From: Adiantum capillus-veneris
Lineage: Eukaryota > Streptophyta > Polypodiopsida > Polypodiales > Pteridaceae
Reading direction: 5' to 3'
Assembly: GCA_014529385.2 (NCBI GenBank)
Contig: CM043962.1
Location: 121,729,970 to 121,793,969 of the forward strand
DNA length: 64,000 bases
The notes beneath the pieces are model-generated. The model did not search any database. It was not told the origin of the DNA and worked only from the letters and a program-made list of their open reading frames with translations. Below, one piece after another: positions 24,641-37,853 of this stretch. Both the position numbers and the translations under genes were made by a program. Each line of letters begins with the position of its first letter. The first letter of the stretch is position 1.

Positions 24641-27600
24641 ATGTAGCTAGAGAGTAGAAGCTACAAAAGCATGCTAAAATAAAAGTCAAAAAGAAAAATC
24701 TTTAGTTAGAAACAAAGCTAGATCAATATCTAAGCCACATCATCAGTATCAAAAATTGGTATGGAGGTCAAAACAATAGATTGCGATAATACGAGAACCT
24801 ACACTATCCATAAAGGAAAAAAGAATCGATTACAAAATCCGATCTTCAAGAAAAATAATCTTCAACATGAAGCCTCAATGTTAGAAACCCTAGGGCAATC
24901 AGCTCAAGATTCTCCTCTTGCATTGCACATTGCTTAGAATTTCATTGACGCCAGTTACATGAAGGGAAAAATCAAGGCTATGCATTGACACAATGTTTTA
25001 ACCCTTATTAATTGTAAACCTGGGCAAGGAAGGAAACATGACAATAGTGGGAGAAAAACCACACCGGCAGTAGGGCAAAGGATCTTCTTGCGATGGCTTC
25101 ATGAGCTAGATAGTTGGGGGAGAGATGAAAAAGTCATTGTAAACTCGAAGAAATTAGGGAATTGCAGTGTGACAATGGGAGAAACGGTGGACCAAAAGAA
25201 GGGCAAAGCGTCTTCTTGCCATGGCTTCGTGATTGGATAGTTGGGAAGAGGTACAAAAGTCATTATGAACTCGAGCAACAAAGGGAATTAGGGTGACAAT
25301 GGAAGGGATTGCTTGCCATTGGGATGGATGAACTCCTAGTTGTTGAGCAACATCCACAGTGGATAGAGCCATGAATGGAGATGCTTGGGCTACAAGTTCT
25401 TCCCGATATGTATCAAGTTCATAGATCTCTGATAAGTAGATGTATGGGGGAGACTATAGTGATAGCCATGAAATGCAAGATTTTTTTGAAATGGCTCAAC
25501 AACCATGCATAGATGCTTTTGCATTTACATCTAATCGGTATTTTGCCTTTGATAGACAAGCATACATCTTGTTGACTGCTTCCCTACAAAAACAGCAAGG
25601 ACTACCATAGATTCTCTCAAAGCAGTGGACAAATGGGGCCTTTTGGACTTGAGAAAATGGGAAAAAATCCAAGCATCGATGCATGTTCATCGACGAAGAT
25701 GGTGACATGTATCTTGTCAATATAATTGAAAAGAGGATTCCATGCATAGAAGATTGGGAAAGGATTGTGTTTCATGCCACACAAGTGAACATCTTGATTG
25801 GACCACAACCATGACAACAATCGCAAAAACATGGTGCACTGCCATTAGGATGCATGGTATTTCACTTGATTTTGCAAAGGAGGTCCTTGACAAATTCTCT
25901 TGTGCTACAGTTTCAAATTTGGAGGATGGACATAGGAAAATGATAGATGTGACATAGTGCTTGGGTTTAAATGACAAGGGTAAGAGTGCTAGCAAGAGTA
26001 AAGTGTGTATTGAGCAGCACATCGTGAGCTTTGCTGATGTTCAAAAAACACTACATAGTGTAGTCGTCAACCACAAAGCTAGATTGGTTAGACTAAATGG
26101 GGCAACAAAAATAGAATGGAAATTTGTGTGCCATCGATGGGACATCAATGCGTGAAGAAAGGGCCAAGAGCATCAGCGACTTCGTACATCCAAGAATTGT
26201 GGATGCCCCTTCATGGTTTTCCTGGTTTTTCTAAGACATGACATGTAGAAGGTCACCATACGGATCTTTGGAGGTCACAAAGGTCATGTTCTAGGGTTGC
26301 GGGGTGACCTATATCACCTTCTTGTGAATCCTATGGTGAAGAAGCAATGCATGGAGGATTTGTTTGACGTTGGTACATGTCACCATGTTGCAAGGATGAG
26401 TGTATCTAAAGAAGTTGTTCACATCAATATGGCATCTCTTGTGGAGCAGTGCCTATAGATTCTTCATGATCCCAAAAGAGATCCAGATGATTTCCTACAA
26501 ATTGTGCATCAAAGGTAGTGACCTTTTTGTAATTTTATGCCTGGTTTTACCTATTATGTACTGAAATGCAGATGGGTTTACACCTAGCCGGGTTTATGTA
26601 TTGCCTGATTGGGTTTATACTTACCTGTGCTAATCATATTCATTACTATAGGAAGGCTTGGAAGTGGCAACTAGTCATCAATGTACAAGGAGGCTCTTAA
26701 GCTAAAAGAGCAGAACAAGGTACTACACTATCAGTCCTACAACCCCAATGCACATGAGGAGACATACCAACCCTTCATTCTAGTTATCCAACACGAGTGG
26801 ATGCTTCACATAGTTCTCGGGCAATAGACTCAATCTTTAAGACAATATGCCCCTATATGCATGCATAGTACTAAATTAGCATAATGTGGGCTCACCTGTG
26901 TGATTCATGTTATGCACACATGGCATAGGAAATAGCCAAGAAGGTGTCACCTTGAAGGTCGGTTTGAGACTGGTCTTCCAAAGAATGAACAACATCCACC
27001 CAGAAGTGCAAGACTTCACTACAAGCCATCAAGAAAGGGGTTGGTGCCAATCCATTTTGTTGGGTAGTGGGTGAAGATGGTAGCATCACCCAAGTTTCAT
27101 GCATTGTGCTAGTATGTTGAATCCACACAAAGAAGGCTTTGTGAGTGCACGAATGCGGTGCTTGTGCGGAGAGCGAGAAGGAGAGAGAGAGAGAGAGTAT
27201 ACACACAATGTGTGTGGAGTAGCCCCTTATTATTCTATCTAGTGAAGAATAAGGTGTTTACAAGTAATTGGCAGTTGGACGTCTTGGGTGTGTCTGACCG
27301 AGGTAAGAGGCACACCGCCTTTACCCCAACAATCTCCCACTTGAAGGCAAATGTGCCGATAATAAGTGGTACTACTATAGAACCTAGGAGTATGTATAGT
27401 AGGTAAGGGAGGAAAATTGTCTCAAGCTATGTCTATTGGCTCTCTCAAAGCCAATGCATGCCATCGTGTAGGCTCTAGCGGTGTGCAAAAGCGTATATCC
27501 CTACTAGAATCAGCATGCACACCATGCAAGAATCATGTAATGACCTGCATCGCTCCATGATGCATCATGTTAGTGTTGATAGCCGTTTTTCGGCTCTTTG

Positions 27601-30471
27601 TAATTGCCACAGTGAGTTACCTCACCCTACCAAAATCACCCAAACACTGTGGCTATCCCTACCATTTCACTGTACATAGGCGTGCGTGAGTCACGGGACT
27701 TTTCCCATATCTTCTTAAAAAACCCTCAATTAGCTAGTCATTGGGCTAGTTGAGCAAAAAAAATTAAAAAAATTAAAAAATATAAGTATATTATGGCCCA
27801 TGCGTATGTAAATATTTCTTTGTATATAGGGCCTAAATAAAAGATTTTTTCATAATTATTTTGGTATTTATTTAAATATTTCTACCTAGGTGTGTGTTAT
27901 TTATGCTCTGTACATTGCCTCACCATTACCACAATTTTTTCTTACCATTTTTAATACTCTTTACTCCATATAGAAATATTTTCATGTAAGCTTCTTTTAT
28001 ATTTGGTGTAACTCCACCCCAACAAAAATCCAAAAAAACTAGTTTTATTTATGTGTATATTTTTTCACTATTGTGATTTTTCCCTTCCTACATCTATTTT
28101 GTTTTTTTTTCTAAAAAATTAGAACACCAAAAATATTTATCTTTTTATGGTAGCCTCATAATGAGAGAGATTTCTTTTGACCCCTTTATATTTTTTCCAC
28201 TTATATTATTTATATTTGACATGTACATATTTTTTAGACCCCTCAATATTTGATTTTCTTAGTTGTACTATTCACTTATATCATAATCTCAACAATATCT
28301 TCAATTATAAACCTACCAAATAAGGTCAAGGGTAGGTGGCATGCATACATGCACTATGGAGGGCTCACTCTTGGAGGTATTCAAAAGAATCATCCAAAGA
28401 AGGACCCCACAAGGACCTTGTGCAGTGGAAAAAAACGGTCGGTTTTGCTGAATTTTTAAAGTTCACTTGCTCTCCGAATTTGAAAAGGTGATACAAACAA
28501 AAGTTGTAGCTCGTGGGCTGAACTTTTGCCTCAAATTTTTTCATATTTTTTTGAGCTACGAGCTGTGAGCTATGATTTTATTAGTGGACCCCAGTTTTCC
28601 CATGCTATGCAGCCACACTCTCTCTTCCACTTTATCATTTTCCTCTTTCACACACACTTCTCCACTCATCATCCCCACCTCTCTCACCACTCCTCTCTGC
28701 ACCCTACTCACCTTCTCCTCAACCTTGAAGAATAAGAGAAACCATGGTGAACTCATACCTCCCACACACAACTCCATTCCAAAATTGACCACCTAGTCTC
28801 ATTTTTCCTCCTCCAAATTACCCATATCTATCAAAAAAACCACAAAATTCAGCCTCTTCTCTTAAAAGACAGCATCATGGTGGTTGATTACTCAGCTTCA
28901 ATTACCTTGTCTCTCAAGGAAGGTCAAGAGTGGAGAAAAAATGTACCGTCAAAGCTAGTGGACCGTCAATAAGCGTCAAAATCGGCCCTACTCAAGACAC
29001 TTGGAGCATCAACCTTGTAAGAAAGCCACCTTTTCTTACCTCTTAAGAGTTTTTCTTCCTTATTTGTATCCTACATGGATACTCCCATTGTAAATATCCA
29101 ATTCCATTTGTAAATTAATACTAACTCTACTAACACTAACCCACTATGAAAAGTCCTATCACCTCCATTTCTCTCCTCTCTCTTTCCCCACCAACTTCTT
29201 GATAATTCCAAGCAAAAGAAATTAGATAAATTGCTGAAAATCTAACCCAACCATGGTTAGAGGAGTAACCCTAGCCTTCAAAATTGCTATAAAAGGAGGG
29301 TGTAGCTAGCACAAAGGGGGGGAGCCATAAGCAAGAGCACTATGCTATAGCTTGAGAAGCCAAGCTCAACCTCTCTAGAAGGAGCTCTTGAGTGGAAGCT
29401 CATTGTCTTATGCATGTGCATGTGTTGTAATAGGGGATTAGCAAGGGAACTCTATGCCATTGTAAGAGAGAGAGTGATAATTCAATTGAGAGTAGGAAAT
29501 CTATCATTTCTCCTACTAGTGTAAGCCCAACATTTGCTGAATCAAGGAGGGTGGATTTGGACTAAGCTTGGATACTTTGTCTCCCTTCCAACGTGAAGTA
29601 ATGGACAACAATGATGCGTAAGTGTCTTGGTGTTTTTTTGTTAAGTTCTTGATAGCTTGTCTCTGGTGTTGTCATCAATCTAGCCATAAATCCCACATAC
29701 TGTAAGAGGGTGACAGGGTGGAGAGGACTCCCCTGGCCTTAAGACAATGATTGGGGTGGCTTTTCTTGTGATGTGTTGTGGTGAAATTTACGCAAGCTAT
29801 GTTGAACAAATACTAATGTCACTTTGATTTGTCATGACAGATTCGTAAGAAGGTATTAATGCAACAAGCACCCCCTCCCCCTTTCTCTCTCTTTCTTAAA
29901 TATATAGTTGTGTTTGCTTGATCATTGCCGATACGTTTCAAAGCAGCCCGAGCACTATCTCTCTCTCTCTCTCTCTCTCTATCGTGTTTTAGTGTGTAAG
30001 AGTGTTCCATTGGTGTTAGGGTTAGTGTAAATTCCTTGCTTGTTTGTGGGTTGCTCTAACGATTCTCCTCTTTTGCGTCCTAGTTCGCTCTTAAACTAGG
30101 TGGTGCCCCTTGTGTAGTTGGGATTTGGCTGTGGGTTTGTTGTTTTGGTTTGTGTTGTGTTGTGCCCCAGCCCCATTGAGCAGCACGGGAGCCTTGAAGG
30201 GTGTCTAGAGGCCACTCTTCTTGTTGCCCGCCCTGGACCGCATCAGTGTCAATTATCACACGACTGGAACCTTAATTGCAAATGCTCCCAGTGCAGCTGC
30301 TATGTCGGGTCTTGATACTAAGTGGTTGTACATGAGAGTCTCGCAAGTTGATGAAATCCGTGCAACCTTGGCTAACCTGTCCCTTTCAACCGCCTCTACA
30401 CTATGTGCAATCCCTACACCACCAGGACTAGAGACAAATGGATGTGACAAATCAGGGGTTCTCAACATTGC

Positions 30472-30505
<34 letters not shown>

Positions 30506-31480
30506 GCTCGCAATGTTGATTTAGATGAAGTCACCACTATCAAAAAGAAACTTGGCAATACAATGGAGGCTTCTCCTTAACACTCTAGGAAATCATTTTC
30601 CGAGTTGATCGATGGAGAGCTCCACAATCACAATTGTAGCCTTTCTTGCTGTCCTCGAGCCTTGCATAGATCCAACTGGTCTTGATCCACAAAAGCATCA
30701 ATCCACTATGGAGAAGGCCGTTTTTTTCTAGCATATAATTCTCATGTAGTGGATCCTTGGCTACCCTTGAACCATGAGTATATGTTGGCCGTAGTGATAC
30801 CACTGAAGTTGGCAATGCAATTCTCTCTACAAGCATGCACACTCAACCTCATTATTCTTTGCAAGCCTTGTTGAACAACCAATCTTTGGGGCAGTTTCTT
30901 CCCTTTGCAAACTCTCTCCCTCTCTTGCTCTCTTTCTCATGTGGATATGCTCCTCAACACATTCATCAAGCTCCTCAACACATTGATCAAGGATAGCAAT
31001 GGTGGCAATGTAGTTCAAAGGATAGATGAACAGTCAATGTGGTCCTGCCCTACTTGCACAAGAACTCCCAGCAACACTGTAGATTTCATACCCATTTTCT
31101 TAGAAAACTTGTCTCTTGTTTTGAAGGCCAACATTGGCTGATGTGACAAAGTATTAGTAGAGCTCCTCATTGACCATGTCCACCAAAACTCTGACTCTAG
31201 CCATCTGCGGTGGTGCAAATGGCCAGAGATAGTGCAAGAGTAGCCAAGTCGTGAAAAGCAAATGTGGCTATTATCTTTTTTATTGTGGAAGCCAACTGCA
31301 AGTGACATACAACATGCATGAGAATTATGACCAGATCCCCTTCTATATTTACCACATTGCAAGAAGGCTTTATGCTACCTTGGACACTTTTGAATGTCAT
31401 CAATGTGGTATGCAGGAGGAAACGTACAACTCTCTTGAGAAACCAGCTCAATGATTGTTGTTGACCCGTGGGTCAACAAC
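24641..31480. other. long stretch without a recognised gene
   Basis: Mostly AT-rich, especially 27720-28330. Short simple tracts lie at 27178-27197 (GA), 29959-29980 (CT) and 30476-30502 (CT). Two frames are open longer than their surroundings. At 26240-26520 a plus frame with one internal stop has no family match. At 30221-30580 a 119-residue plus frame ends in a Ser-Leu microsatellite run. Neither can be given a function. No LTR pair or tRNA gene was seen. Confidence 0.4.
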
Positions 31481-31565
31481 ACAACATAACTCAACAAAGC
31501 TTTATTTTCTGAGAGTTATGAAATGCTACAACATAACTCAACAAAGCCTTATTTTCTGAGATTAT
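31481..31565. repeat. 47-bp tandem duplication
   Basis: ACAACATAACTCAACAAAGC followed by TTATTTTCTGAGA occurs at 31481 and again at 31528. It lies directly upstream of the family C LTR-like copy. Confidence 0.85.
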
Positions 31566-31621
31566 GGTTAAAAGCATCATTTGTAATGCATAATCAGTAG
31601 TCTAGTTGCAGAAGGCAGGGT

Positions 31622-31626
31622 GCAAT
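31622..31626. repeat. left target-site duplication GCAAT of element B
   Basis: GCAAT just before the left LTR of B is repeated exactly at 43764-43768 after its right LTR, despite more than 12 kb between them. Confidence 0.9.
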
Positions 31627-31695
31627 TGTAAGAACTAGGGATGATAGAGCTCAGGATCCTCCTCCCAACCTCCCATTATATAGTCGGGCTCCTAG

Positions 31696-31818
31696 TGTAA
31701 GCACATGGTTCCTATGGGCAAGGCCACCGGCACGGCCAGACAGTGTGTAGGCTAGGGGGAGGCTATAAGATAGCACGGTTGGATGGAGACTACCACATGC
31801 ATCACCACCGCCCTTTCA
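31696..31818 (+). repeat. left LTR of element A (123 bp)
   Basis: Starts TGTAAG and ends CCCTTTCA. Counting by eye, it differs from the right LTR at about 20 of 123 positions. The TATAAGATAG block near 31765 is a possible TATA box (TATAAAATAG in the right copy). Confidence 0.92.
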
Positions 31819-32573
31819 TTGGTATCCGAGCTATTTTTGGGAGGAGGCAAAAAGCGGGTAGCATGTGTGTGTGATGCTATGCTTCTCTCCCACGTTCCGT
31901 AGACAGCAACGTCTCCGCCATGCAGCAAAAGAAGATAGGCATCCTTTCCTGTGCGCAGCGCGCGGACAGACAGCGACAGCGACAGCCGACCACGGCCACC
32001 TCATCTACGCCCTCCATAGCGCACGACTAAGATGGGTGACCAAGGCAAACTTGATCTGCAACTTGACCGCACCGAGGCTCCGAAGGCTTCTGTTGGTTGC
32101 ACGCAAAGGAAGGCTCGCTTAACCCTTGCATGAAGGAGGGTTGAACCCACCCTATGAGGGTAAGAGGCCAACACTTTACCATGCTATTGACCCTTGTTGT
32201 GTGTAACATTGTGTATAACAAGGAAAGATAACCTACTTGTGTTGAAAGGAAAACTAGAAGGAAAGGGAAAGCTTCAAACTTCAAGGAAGTAGCTTCACCT
32301 TTCCTTTTTACTTATTGGAGGAAGACAAATTTTCCTCCAAAAATTCTTTTTTCCTCAAGGAGGAAGCTTCAAAGTGAACAAAAGTCTTCAAAAAAACGAC
32401 AGGTTTTTGTGAAGAATCAATAAAGGTGTTCTTACAACGAACAACAAGTGAAGCGCTCAAATTCCCGCAAGGCGAGGTTCGCATGCAACAAAAATTGCGG
32501 AGTACACAAAACACAAAGAATTCAATTTCACAAGGTACAAGTTGTCGTTTTTTTTCTCTCTTTGCATTAGTGT

Positions 32574-33760
32574 GTGTTTACCATGGACAATGAGGATATC
32601 CCACCTACACATACGTTTGATTTTGAGCATGTAGATCAAAATCAGAGCACCACGGGTGCGGCTGACACTAATATGCATGATGACAATGATTTAGGAGATC
32701 ATGGCCTTGTAGATATGGCTGCTTTCAAGACTTTGAAAAATTGCCAAAGCGTACTTGAACGCAACCTCTCTGCACTTAATGCAAATGTTACCAATCTTAC
32801 GGAGTTACTTGTGAAATTTATGAATTCACAGACGACTCAAGGAGCCACAAGTGGCACGATTCAAGGGAATCAAGCTCGCATGACTCAAGGAGTCCAAGAG
32901 ACAAATGCTGCAGAAGATGCAGAAGGTAGCAATGCATTACTTAAGAATATTACCATTCCTGAATTTCATGGGGAAGAGCGTGATCGCAACAAGGATGCAG
33001 TCAATACATTCTTACACAAATGGAGTGATATTCATCGATTGAGACACACCCAGGATATAAAAACGAATGTGGAAACAAGTCTATCTCTTAAAGGCAAGGC
33101 CTATAAGTGGTGGATGACATTTCCAATAGATGCTCGTTCTCCATCTTGGGCTGCGTTACAAGCTTCTTTCTCCAAAGAGTTTTTGGAATCCAATGAAGAA
33201 GATAAGAATTGGTTAGCATGGGATGCATGCCGCATGTATGGCCTCTCTCTCACATAGTACCTTTCAAAGTATCGAAAAATCATATTAAACCTAGAAGGTC
33301 TAGATGAATTCCAAAAGATACGGGGTTTTAATAGGGGTCTTGACAAAGACTATCGTCTTCATGTCAAGACTCAACATCCAAAAACTTTGGAAGAAGCCAT
33401 CAGTCATGCCCAAGAGAGGAAAGGAAATGTTCCCTACACTAAGAATAATTTTGCTATGAGCAATGTGGCTAAGAGCCAATGGAGAGGTAGATCTCCCACA
33501 CATTCCAAGAGGAATAAGAGACAATCTACCTCTCCACGCCCACAAGAGGCTAAGAAGCCTAAACACTCAAGAGATACTCCACGTGGGTCTCTCAGCACTG
33601 CCAATTTTGAGCGTGCGAAGAAACACAATTTGTATTTTAGATGTTTTTCAGACTAACATAACAAGAAAGATTGTCCTCTTTTGCAAGGCAGAGAAAAGGC
33701 CATGCACTTAGTGCAACGCCTCACATTAGATTCATCTCCTAAATGTTGTATTGTAGAGGT
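32574..33760 (+). pseudogene. gag of element A, broken
   Basis: The frame from ATG 32574 (or 32583) runs 227 codons and holds the gag core (ITIPEFHGEERDRNKDAVN, LKGKAYKWWM, FLHKWSDIHRLRH). A TAG near 33255 interrupts it, and the same frame resumes with YRKIILNLEGLDEFQ. The zinc knuckle near 33620-33680 is decayed, with the first Cys lost and a stop inside. A basic stretch with SRDTPRGS precedes it. Confidence 0.75.
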
Positions 33761-33856
33761 TCTTCATATGGAAGAAAAGAACAAGTGTTGTGTGCCTGCT
33801 TCAATGTGGCAGCCCACCGTGATTTGATTCGCATGCATGGCATTACTAATGGATAA
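33760..33856 (+). pseudogene. start of protease region of element A, truncated
   Basis: CCVPASMWQP and then IRMHGITNG parallel the same segment of element B (CCITASMWQQ and VYMHGSLQG), which in B leads into the protease active site. Here the similarity ends near 33856, before the catalytic Asp. Confidence 0.65.
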
Positions 33857-35430
33857 ATTTGGAAAGGGGAAAGGGGTAACACACCCAGCACACAAAATAA
33901 CTACCTCTCTATAGCCCAGTGAATATCTGACACCCCTAACCACACAAAAATTCACACACAAATACACTTCTCTGCAAATCTCTACTATCACGCTCGCCTT
34001 TGAGCATCACCAGCTACACATATCCAACCATAACAACTCATCACAACAAATCCATAAACACAACCATACCCAGCGATACGTACACTTTTACCAGTTTTGT
34101 AAACACACCCACACCGGGGAGGCCATACCCGCCTCGATCGCCTCCCAAATCCGCACACACAATCTCTGTGTGTGTGTGTGTGCACACTCACATCCTATCC
34201 AGAGCCATAGCTACCATGGATGCTACGCACGAGACAAGACGAACAAATGAGAAGATTGGTGGCAAACCCAACACAAAAAATGACCCAATCAGTCCATAAA
34301 TCCGCTTATGCATAGCGAAAAAAGAACTCGGGTACAATGATGGCTAATGTTGACTACGTGCTTTGATGCAATCCTTGGCGTCCACTTCTATGGCAGTGCC
34401 ACCTTCCTTTGCAATGCACTGGCTGGCCCTTTAAATGCTTGGAATCCTTCTTCTCTTCCTTCGACCACTCTCCTCATGGTGCTATATGCCCCTGCTCGGG
34501 CGCTCCTCTGCTCGCAGCCCTTCTCGGGCCCCTTGAATTGCTCAAAGCCCTCTCCCAAACCTAACAACCCTGTTGTTCCAAGGCCTGACCGCCTTCAACA
34601 TTGATGACAACCACACACTGGTGCAACCTCTAACTGCTGCGTGACCCCTTGTTGGCCTTCTTCACCTCCTTCTCCTTCTTCACCTCCTTCTCCTTACTAT
34701 TGACTCCCCCTTTCAGCCCAAGTCCGCTATTACCCCTGGCGGCCCATCCCCTATGTAGCTTGCGACATCCATCTTCTGGTCTCCCCGCCTACTACAATCC
34801 AGTTCTGTAGCTTGATAGCACCCCCCATGCAGCTTGTGACATCCACCTTCTCTTGGACGTGCTCTGTAGTCCTGACCTGCAAGCAAATGTCACACCCAAC
34901 CCTGCAATTGGTGGCCCTAGCTTATGCAAACTGTCATGCCCCTGGTCGTCCTCTGTATCACCAGCCCCCCATCACTGGCGGTTCTCCCCTACTCACGGCT
35001 GAGCCCTCCTTGTCCTTCTCCTTTGATTCAATTTGCGGCCCTCCTTGTCCGCCTTCAATTGGAGACCTTGCTCAGTAGGTAGCTCCTACCCCTGGCCTCT
35101 CCCTCCTGCCAACGATGTACTTTTCTTTGTCCCCCTCATGGCCACGCCCCTGGCGGCCTTCCTTTTGCTCCTGACCGAAGTCACCCGCTCTCGCATCCTC
35201 CAAAATCATGCAGCCATACAGATGGCACTCTTCTTGCTCACAGCCCTCCTCTTTTCACTCTCGGCCCTGCTCGCTTTCCAGGAATGCCTCCTTCTCCCAT
35301 ACAGATGGCGCCATTCTCCTCTCTCATGCCTGGCAGATGGCAGCCTTCTCACTGCCTTTGCTCGTAACTGCATGCCAACCAGACTTTGAAAAAAAACCTT
35401 TTTTAACCTTTAAAACAAAAATTCTTGGGA
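33857..35430. other. unidentified C/T-rich segment replacing protease and RT in element A
   Basis: About 1.57 kb with no similarity to retrotransposon proteins, between the start of protease and RNase H. The right half (34350-35390) is C- and T-rich with degenerate internal repeats: CTGGCGGCC at about 34737 and 35152, AGCTTG-GACATCCA-CTTCT at about 34759 and 34830, CCTCCTTGTCC near 35005 and 35040, and CAGATGGC near 35220, 35302 and 35335. A short GT tract lies at 34167-34181. The open frames across it are unrecognised. Since protease and RT are missing rather than split, this is a replacement and not a simple insertion. Confidence 0.7.
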
Positions 35431-35444
35431 AGAAGCCCAAAAAC

Positions 35445-35900
35445 CTAGTTTCGAACAGCTCAAGGTAGATATAGCCACTGCTCCCATCCTAGCAATCGTT
35501 GACCCACTTAAGTCGTTTGTGGTAGAGACTAATGCTAATGATAAAGCCATTGGTGTGGTACTTCTCCAAGAGGGAAGACCTATAGCCTTTGAAAGTAAAA
35601 AGTTAGATAGAGCTCAACAAAATTATTCTATATATGAGAGAGAGCTCTATGCCATAATTCACGCTTTCCGAAAGTGGCGACACTATTTATATGGTGCCGA
35701 GTTTGAAGTAGTTTTTGACCATGAGAGTATCAAATGGTTTACTACTCAAACAGACTTGAAGGGCCATAAAGCTAGATGGGTAGAAATCCTTCAAGATTAT
35801 GATTGTAAGCTACGATATCGCAAGGGGCGATATAATGTAGTAGCGGATGCACTAAGTTGGATGCCTCAGATTAATTCACTTGCTTTCACGGAACTAAAGA
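35445..35900 (+). pseudogene. RNase H of element A
   Basis: Begins inside the domain (SFEQLKVDIATAP, FVVETNANDKAIGVVLLQEG) and continues with YERELYAIIHAFRKWRHYL, FDHESIKW and VVADALSWMPQI. The frame 35519-36118 is open across it. The preceding RT is absent. Confidence 0.88.
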
Positions 35901-36399
35901 GTGGATTTTTGGAGTCATTACGTGGCAAGTGTGCACAAGATCAATCATATGCTAAAGTGTGGAGTGCAGTTTTAAAAAGGGATCCCTCACACTCACATGT
36001 TTCTGAACAACCAGATCAACATGTCTCTGCACGCGCAGATAGCTCGGGGGGTTCACTGTGTGTAAAACTACCATATCATGTGCATTCAAGACATGTTTGT
36101 AAAACCCCTTATTTGTGAATTTTGTTTAGAATATAATGTACCCTTTTCTTTTAAAATCTGTAAGTTTTTTCAAATTTGAAAAAATAATACCCTTCTGTAT
36201 ATATATTTCTGTAATTTTCAAGAACTTTAAATACCCTTCTGTTGAATTCACGTGATAGGTTACATTTTTATTAGGTGACCTCCTCGGGGCAGATAGAAAC
36301 TCCAACACACAGAGCTCCACCCCTACTCAGGAAGAGCTTAAGTGATGGAAGAATTTTTCCATTGATGATGGCTATTTACTCCACAAAGGTAGAGTATGT

Positions 36400-37250
36400 G
36401 TGCCAAAGGACTCAGACACTAGGCACCAAATCTTGTTTGAGTGTCACGATAGTTCAAGTGCTGGTCATCCAGGTATTCGTAAGACGTATGCCTTAGTTCG
36501 ATGGCAATTTTATTGACCGGGCTTACATCATGATGTTCAAGAGTACGTACTAAACTGCCAACAGTGCCAAGTTAATAAGGTAGAGCGCCACAAGGTAGGT
36601 GGCCTTTTACATCCTTTAGAGATTCCACAAGGTAAGTAGGAGAGTATCTCTATGGATTTTGTAGTAGGACTACCTACTACAAATCGTGGCCATGATGCCA
36701 TTTGGGTAATTGTAGACCGTCTCACAAAAATGGATCGGTTCGTTCCCACTAAGACTACGGTTAAGACATCGGAATTAGCATGTCTATTCATAGAGCATAT
36801 ATATAAACTCTACGGTCTTCCGGCTAGTATCATTAGTGATAGAGATCGAAAGTTCGATAATCACTTCTGGAGAGCTGTGTTCCAAAAGTTGGAAACTAAA
36901 CTTAATCTAAGTACGGATGATCATCCAGAAATGGATGGTCAAACAGAAAGAGTTAATCAAGTGCTAGAGGATATGCTACAAGCGTACATTAGCAAGAACC
37001 AAACCAATTGGGAAGACTACTTACCTATATTGGAATTTGCTAATAATAGTTCAAAGCATGTGACTATAGGGTTTAGTCCATTTATGCTTTATATAAATTT
37101 CAACCTAGATCACCCGTTATGGTGGGGTTGGCTAAGGAGAAGATACAACAAGCGAAGGATTTTCTCCAAGAACATTTTGACATGCTTTGAATTGCTCGAC
37201 AAAATGTTAAGCAAGCTCAAGATCGATATAAGAAGTACGTAGATGAGCAT
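36400..37250 (+). pseudogene. integrase of element A
   Basis: The HHCC zinc part (GHPGI region and CQQCQ-NK) lies near 36440-36580. The core frame 36652-37242 has MDFVVGLPTT, ISDRDRKFDNHFW and HPEMDGQTERVNQ, giving D, D and E. A frameshift near 37120 separates the rest. Confidence 0.88.
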
Positions 37251-37539
37251 CGTCATCTTGCTACTTTTGAAGAAGGAGACAAGGTTTTCCTCAAAGTTCC
37301 AAAGCATTCAGAAAGTCTGAAGACGAAAAAAGTTGCTAAACTTTCACCATGCTATTGTGGACCGTTTACCATTCTCAAACGTATAGGTCAAGTGGCCTAT
37401 AAGTTAGCTCTCCTAGAGCACTCATGAGTTCATCCTATTTTTCATGTTAGCCGTTTACGAAAACAACTAGGACAGAATGATAACGTTGTTGACACAGGTG
37501 TGTTAGTTGACCTTATCAAAGCACCAAGCATTCCTCATG

Positions 37540-37725
37540 AGCCGAAAAGATTTTGGATTCTCATGAGCTTCGCACCAGAGATCATGTCAGACGACAGGTG
37601 TTGGTAAAATGGCTAGATAGACCTAAAGAAGGTTCTACATGGGAGAATGTCTCCGCACTTAAGAAACATTTTCCTACGTTTGTTTTTGAGGACGAACGTA
37701 GGAACGATTATCCAAGGGGGGGTAA
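37540..37725 (+). pseudogene. chromodomain of element A
   Basis: The frame reads LDSHELRTRDHVRRQVLVKW, then STWENVSALKKHFP, a recognisable chromodomain fold core (QVLVKW----EGSTWE). The frame runs without a stop through the purine tract into the right LTR. Confidence 0.8.
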
Positions 37726-37848
37726 TGTAAGGACATGGGTCCTAGGGGCAAGGCCACTGGCACACTTGGACAATGTGTACACTAGGGGGAGGCTATAAAA
37801 TAGAACGGTTTGGTGGAGACAAGCACATGCATTACCACCACCCTTTCA
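37726..37848 (+). repeat. right LTR of element A (123 bp)
   Basis: Begins TGTAAGGACATGG and ends CACCCTTTCA, directly followed by the CCTAG duplication and the rest of the left LTR of B. Confidence 0.92.
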
Positions 37849-37853
37849 CCTAG

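Larger units (their letters stand above)
31696..37848 (+). mobile_element. element A: Ty3/gypsy retrotransposon with protease and RT replaced by foreign sequence
   Basis: A 6153-bp element inserted in the left LTR of B, with 123-bp LTRs (31696-31818, 37726-37848) and the target duplication CCTAG (31691-31695 and 37849-37853). The primer site TGGTATCCGAGCT begins at 31820, and a purine tract AAGGGGGGGTAA precedes the right LTR. It has gag (32574-33760), the start of protease, then about 1.6 kb of unrelated sequence, then RNase H, integrase and chromodomain. It is related to B by protein motifs but needs proteins from elsewhere. Confidence 0.93.

Noticed and set aside
30221-30580. 119-residue plus-strand frame as a real gene
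   Set aside because: No motif, ends in a CT microsatellite, and no promoter or splice evidence; kept only as a note.
34347-35390. Captured host protein-coding gene in element A
   Set aside because: Open frames exist but are made of C/T-rich repeats without recognisable domains, so a protein call cannot be supported.
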